Below, one piece after another: positions 7,428 to 8,371 of a stretch of DNA of 8,371 nt; the first letter of the stretch is position 1, and each line of letters begins with the position of its first letter. The notes under the pieces are model-generated. The model did not search any database. It was not told where the DNA came from and saw only the letters and a list, made by a program, of their open reading frames with translations. The position numbers and the translations under genes were made by a program. The DNA lies in the NCBI GenBank assembly GCA_017431395.1, contig JAFRLD010000206.1, positions 1 through 8,371 of the forward strand, given 5' to 3'. This DNA is from Bacillota bacterium (GTDB lineage Bacteria; Bacillota; Clostridia; Peptostreptococcales; Anaerovoracaceae).

Positions 7428-8177
7428 ATGAGAAAACTGAATTGGGCAAGTCTGGTGCTGGACCTGATCTACATTGCGCTCGGCGTAGTGTTCATCATCC
7501 GTCCGACCGGTGTGGAGAGCATTCTTTGTTACATCCTGGCTGCAGCGGTCGCGGTGATCGGACTGCTGTATCTGGCCGGATACTTCATTCAGAAGGCGGA
7601 CGAGAGCGGACAGCGGGAAGGCAACGGTTTCGCGTTCGGCATACTTCTGATCATCATGGCGATCTTTATCGTGGCCAAGCAGACACTGGTGATCTCGCTG
7701 GTACCGTTCCTGTTTGGTGTCATGGTCCTGATCCGCGGACTGATGGTCATCCAGGGGATATTCATCATGCGGCGATTCGGATTCAACATCCTGATCCCGC
7801 TGATCACGGGGCTTCTGACCATGGCGCTTGGTATCTTCGTCATGCTGTTCCCCTTCGAGACGGCAGCGATGCTGTTTGTTCTGATCGGGGTCGGCCTGAT
7901 CGTCGGCGGCCTCACCGGCATCGCCCAGGAGGTACTCACCTGGCACCTGGCGCGACAGCATGAGCACGAGCAGGAGCGTCGAAAGGATATGGAAGGCGTC
8001 CACAGAATAAAGGTTTATGAGCCGGAGGATGGTGCGGTAGAAGAGGCAGAAGCGGACGAAGCAGCAGTGGATGGTGAAGCGGCAGCGGAGGCGGCCCCGG
8101 CCGAAGCCCCGGCAGAGACAGAGGCAGAAGAGACAGAAGCTGCGGCAGCAGCAGAGACAGGAGAAGATAAGGCATGA
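7428..8177 (+). CDS. HdeD/DUF308-family membrane protein with acidic C-terminal tail
   Basis: This 249-residue protein has about six membrane helices, near residues 8-24, 31-54, 68-84, 87-112, 120-141 and 146-166. The short hydrophobic hairpins and Gly-rich helices (GVMVLIRGLMVIQG, GVGLIVGGLTGI) resemble the DUF308/HdeD family. E. coli HdeD is linked to acid resistance, but no biochemical activity is established for the family. After an amphipathic, charged stretch (about 173-197) comes a tail (198-249) of Glu, Asp, Ala and Pro with a single basic residue, Lys248; it is probably disordered and cytoplasmic. GGAGG at 7415-7419 lies 8 bases before ATG. The stop overlaps the next gene's start (ATGA), so the two are translationally coupled. 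The family call is by pattern; the function is unknown. Confidence 0.82.
   Translation: MRKLNWASLVLDLIYIALGVVFIIRPTGVESILCYILAAAVAVIGLLYLAGYFIQKADESGQREGNGFAFGILLIIMAIFIVAKQTLVISLVPFLFGVMVLIRGLMVIQGIFIMRRFGFNILIPLITGLLTMALGIFVMLFPFETAAMLFVLIGVGLIVGGLTGIAQEVLTWHLARQHEHEQERRKDMEGVHRIKVYEPEDGAVEEAEADEAAVDGEAAAEAAPAEAPAETEAEETEAAAAAETGEDKA
8019..8174 (+). repeat. Low-complexity Ala/Glu-coding tract
   Basis: This GC-rich tract, full of GCA/GCG/GCC and GAA/GAG codons, encodes the 52-residue acidic tail of the HdeD-like protein. Irregular repeats such as AEAPAETEAE are visible. Its composition opens long meaningless reading frames on the opposite strand. Confidence 0.7.
8159..8164 (+). promoter_or_regulatory. 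Ribosome binding site for the cysteine-synthase-like gene
   Basis: AGGAGA lies 9 bases before ATG 8174, inside the end of the upstream gene. It supports the overlapping ATGA start. Confidence 0.65.
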
Positions 8178-8371
8178 TCTACAACAACATACTGGAAGCT
8201 ATGGGGAACACTCCGATCATCCGGCTGAACCACATGACCGGACCGGAAGACGCGGAGATCCTGGTCAAATACGAAGGCATGAACGTCGGTGGTTCGATCA
8301 AGACCCGGACCGCATTCAAGATGATCGAAGAGGCGGAGAGGAGAGGCCGGCTGAATAAGGACTCCGTGATC
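8174..8371 (+). CDS. Cysteine synthase family PLP enzyme (CysK/CysM-like; 3' end missing)
   Basis: The first 66 residues are visible; family members have about 300. The start NNILEAMGNTPIIRLN is the classic N-terminus of O-acetylserine sulfhydrylase and cystathionine beta-synthase relatives. GGSIKTR (39-45) carries the expected PLP-binding lysine, Lys43, followed by FKMIEEAERRGRL, the usual helix. The family normally makes cysteine from O-acetylserine and sulfide, or catalyses related beta-replacements, in the cytoplasm. The Asp that usually follows the lysine (KDR) is Thr here, so the exact substrate is uncertain and a specialised paralogue is possible. The ATG overlaps the stop of the membrane-protein gene, so the pair is probably translated together. 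The stop codon lies beyond the window. Confidence 0.88.
   Translation, partial: MIYNNILEAMGNTPIIRLNHMTGPEDAEILVKYEGMNVGGSIKTRTAFKMIEEAERRGRLNKDSVI

Noticed and set aside
7287..8003. Minus-strand open frame of 238 codons across the intergenic gap and HdeD-like gene
   Set aside because: Its composition (Gln/Asp/His-rich) is that of an antisense of membrane-helix codons, and it spans two real plus-strand genes.
8071..8358. Plus-strand frame across the HdeD tail and the start of the cysteine-synthase-like gene
   Set aside because: It is Arg/Gln-rich and out of frame with both real genes; it is produced by the low-complexity Ala/Glu tract.

Overview
The window reads as a stretch of chromosome from a fairly GC-rich Gram-positive bacterium, most likely an anaerobic Clostridia (Lachnospiraceae-like gut lineage). 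The grounds are strong AGGAGG-type ribosome binding sites, a lipoprotein with a Thr-rich linker behind its lipobox, MacB-like ABC proteins with the ATPase fused to the permease, and an IMP dehydrogenase of the 503-residue type. The lineage is inferred from protein style and cannot be proven from the window. Isoleucine is overwhelmingly encoded by ATC. All seven genes lie on the + strand and are tightly packed. There is no RNA gene, insertion sequence, phage gene, CRISPR array or gene-free stretch over 300 bases.

Layout. (1) Positions 1-406 hold the 3' part of a DUF523/TudS-like Fe-S protein gene whose start lies outside the window. (2) Positions 428-1939 hold guaB, IMP dehydrogenase, with a complete catalytic apparatus. 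Its closest remembered relative is the enzyme of the protozoan Tritrichomonas foetus. (3) Positions 1959-2657 encode a small secreted lipoprotein with a Thr-rich linker and an Asp-rich loop. (4) Positions 2667-4907 and 4910-7366 encode two ABC proteins, each an N-terminal ATPase fused to a four-helix permease with a large extracytoplasmic domain. (5) After a 61-base gap containing an imperfect hairpin, positions 7428-8177 encode a six-helix HdeD/DUF308-type membrane protein with a very acidic Ala/Glu tail. (6) Its stop codon overlaps the start of a cysteine-synthase-family gene at 8174, which runs off the window end.

How the genes may work together. The first two genes fit nucleotide metabolism: removal of sulfur from thiolated pyrimidines, if the TudS assignment holds, and the committed step of GMP synthesis. 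The lipoprotein and the two ABC genes have gaps of only 9 and 2 bases and look like one transcription unit. They probably form a heterodimeric MacB-type (type VII ABC) machine with an exported accessory lipoprotein; the substrate is unknown. The membrane protein and the cysteine-synthase-like enzyme are translationally coupled and may form a further unit. No strong intrinsic terminator was seen, so longer read-through transcripts are possible. Nothing here is convincingly a new system. The lipoprotein/ABC pair and the membrane-protein/PLP-enzyme pair are the parts whose function is open.
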